Source: Fulvivirga marina | GTDB lineage: Bacteria > Bacteroidota > Bacteroidia > Cytophagales > Cyclobacteriaceae | Length of the DNA: 64,000 nt | NCBI RefSeq assembly: GCF_016775155.1 | Contig: NZ_JAEUGD010000023.1 | Location: 1 to 64,000 of the forward strand | Reading direction: 5' to 3' | In this document: positions 63,604 to 64,000 of the stretch, piece after piece | How positions within the stretch are numbered: the first letter of the stretch is position 1 | Layout of the letters: each line of letters begins with the position of its first letter | The notes under the pieces: generated by a model | What the model was told of the DNA's origin: nothing | The model's input: the letters and a program-made list of their open reading frames with translations, nothing else | Databases searched by the model: none | Position numbers and translations under genes: made by a program

Positions 63604-64000
63604 ATGGAGATAACCCGAATTTTTGACGTACTAGATTTTCAATTAGCCGACAGACCTAAACAGGATGCCTTAGCCAATAAAGTTGATGGTCGTTGGGTTA
63701 AATATTCAACTTCCGAGATTGTTGAAATTGTAAACCAGTTAAGTACAGGTTTGCTTGAAATGGGAGTGAAGGAAGGAGACAAAATTGCTATAGCTTCATT
63801 TAATAGACCCGAATGGGTTTTTGCAGACTATGCGATATTGCAGATTGGGGCCATAAATGTTCCTATGTACCCAAACTCAACAGCCGATGATTATGCATTT
63901 ATAATGCAACATGCAGAGGTTAAGCTTGTCTTTACAGGTGATTTTGAAGTAACGGCAAAAATAAATGAAGCAAAACAGTCGCTGGAGCATGAGCTCCAGG
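63604..64000 (+). CDS. AMP-dependent synthetase / long-chain acyl-CoA ligase (partial)
   Basis: Starts at ATG 63604 and runs off the right edge of the window with 132 codons seen. The protein begins MEITRIFDVLDFQLADRPKQ and continues LSTGLLEMGVKEGDKIAIAS and VFADYAILQIGAINVPMY, the typical N-terminal fold of FadD-type acyl-CoA ligases. The ATP-binding P-loop motif and C-terminal domain lie beyond the edge. A CATTTTTG element (63583-63590), one mismatch to TAnnTTTG, precedes it. The substrate cannot be judged from the fragment. Confidence 0.8.
   Translation, partial: MEITRIFDVLDFQLADRPKQDALANKVDGRWVKYSTSEIVEIVNQLSTGLLEMGVKEGDKIAIASFNRPEWVFADYAILQIGAINVPMYPNSTADDYAFIMQHAEVKLVFTGDFEVTAKINEAKQSLEHELQ

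Overview
The window is a stretch of chromosome from a member of the Bacteroidota, most likely the Cytophagales (Fulvivirga, Marivirga or Roseivirga-like). The evidence is a type IX secretion C-terminal sorting domain on a SprB-repeat protein, the gliding/T9SS lipoprotein GldJ, a DUF4175 coiled-coil protein, two LytS/LytTR pairs, 7TMR-DISM sensing, TAnnTTTG promoter elements, and weak or absent Shine-Dalgarno sequences. No phage, CRISPR array or intact insertion sequence was seen.

Layout. 1-1.2 kb: a decayed zone with a frameshifted HD-domain gene, remnants of at least one other gene, a 23-bp tandem repeat resembling an IS21-type end and a perfect 14-bp hairpin, bordered by tRNA-Leu(TAA) and tRNA-Gly(GCC). 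1.7-2.8 kb: a small envelope operon (holin-like, YtxH, YkvA). 3.0-8.0 kb: a DEDDh exonuclease/GIY-YIG fusion, a T9SS-exported SprB-repeat protein, and msrA. 8.1-15 kb: a phosphofructokinase co-transcribed with a 7TMR-DISM histidine kinase, two TPM-domain proteins, a saccharopine-dehydrogenase-like reductase and a hotdog thioesterase. 15-21 kb: M61 peptidase, a duplicated sugar-binding-fold protein, and an OmpR-type two-component system. 21-25.4 kb: fatty acid desaturase, then a three-gene surface operon (beta-barrel plus two related lipoproteins). 25.7-33.3 kb: mutS, a SpoU methyltransferase, a lipoprotein subtilase, and a LiaF-like/LytS/LytTR operon. 33.4-39.7 kb: fumC, a SPOR-like protein, recJ, lptB and a GH3 protein. 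39.8-50 kb: FtsX-type permease, mfd, a second LytS/LytTR pair, gldJ. 51-64 kb: comF, an AhpD-like protein, DUF4175, an RsbW-like ATPase, ybeY, mnmG, a methyltransferase, an Ig-like lipoprotein, a TPR protein and the start of an acyl-CoA ligase.

The most notable finding is a probable chromosomal replication origin. The non-coding stretch 61324-61712 has three perfect DnaA boxes (TTATCCACA), three one-mismatch boxes and several weaker ones, followed by an extremely AT-rich block. Hand counts show top-strand GC skew changing sign across it. About 4.6 kb to its left, between ybeY and mnmG (gidA), lie two copies of TGTTCCACGTGGAACA, a ParB/parS-type palindrome. Together they outline an oriC/parS locus. 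Genes from 51.7 to 61.3 kb all run toward this origin, so they would be transcribed head-on to the leftward fork.

Other points of interest are the beta-barrel/two-lipoprotein operon, a subtilase with no oxyanion-hole Asn and a CxxCH motif, and a SprB protein whose first domain recurs behind an Asp/Gly-rich linker. All functional calls rest on motif recognition by eye; no database search was run.
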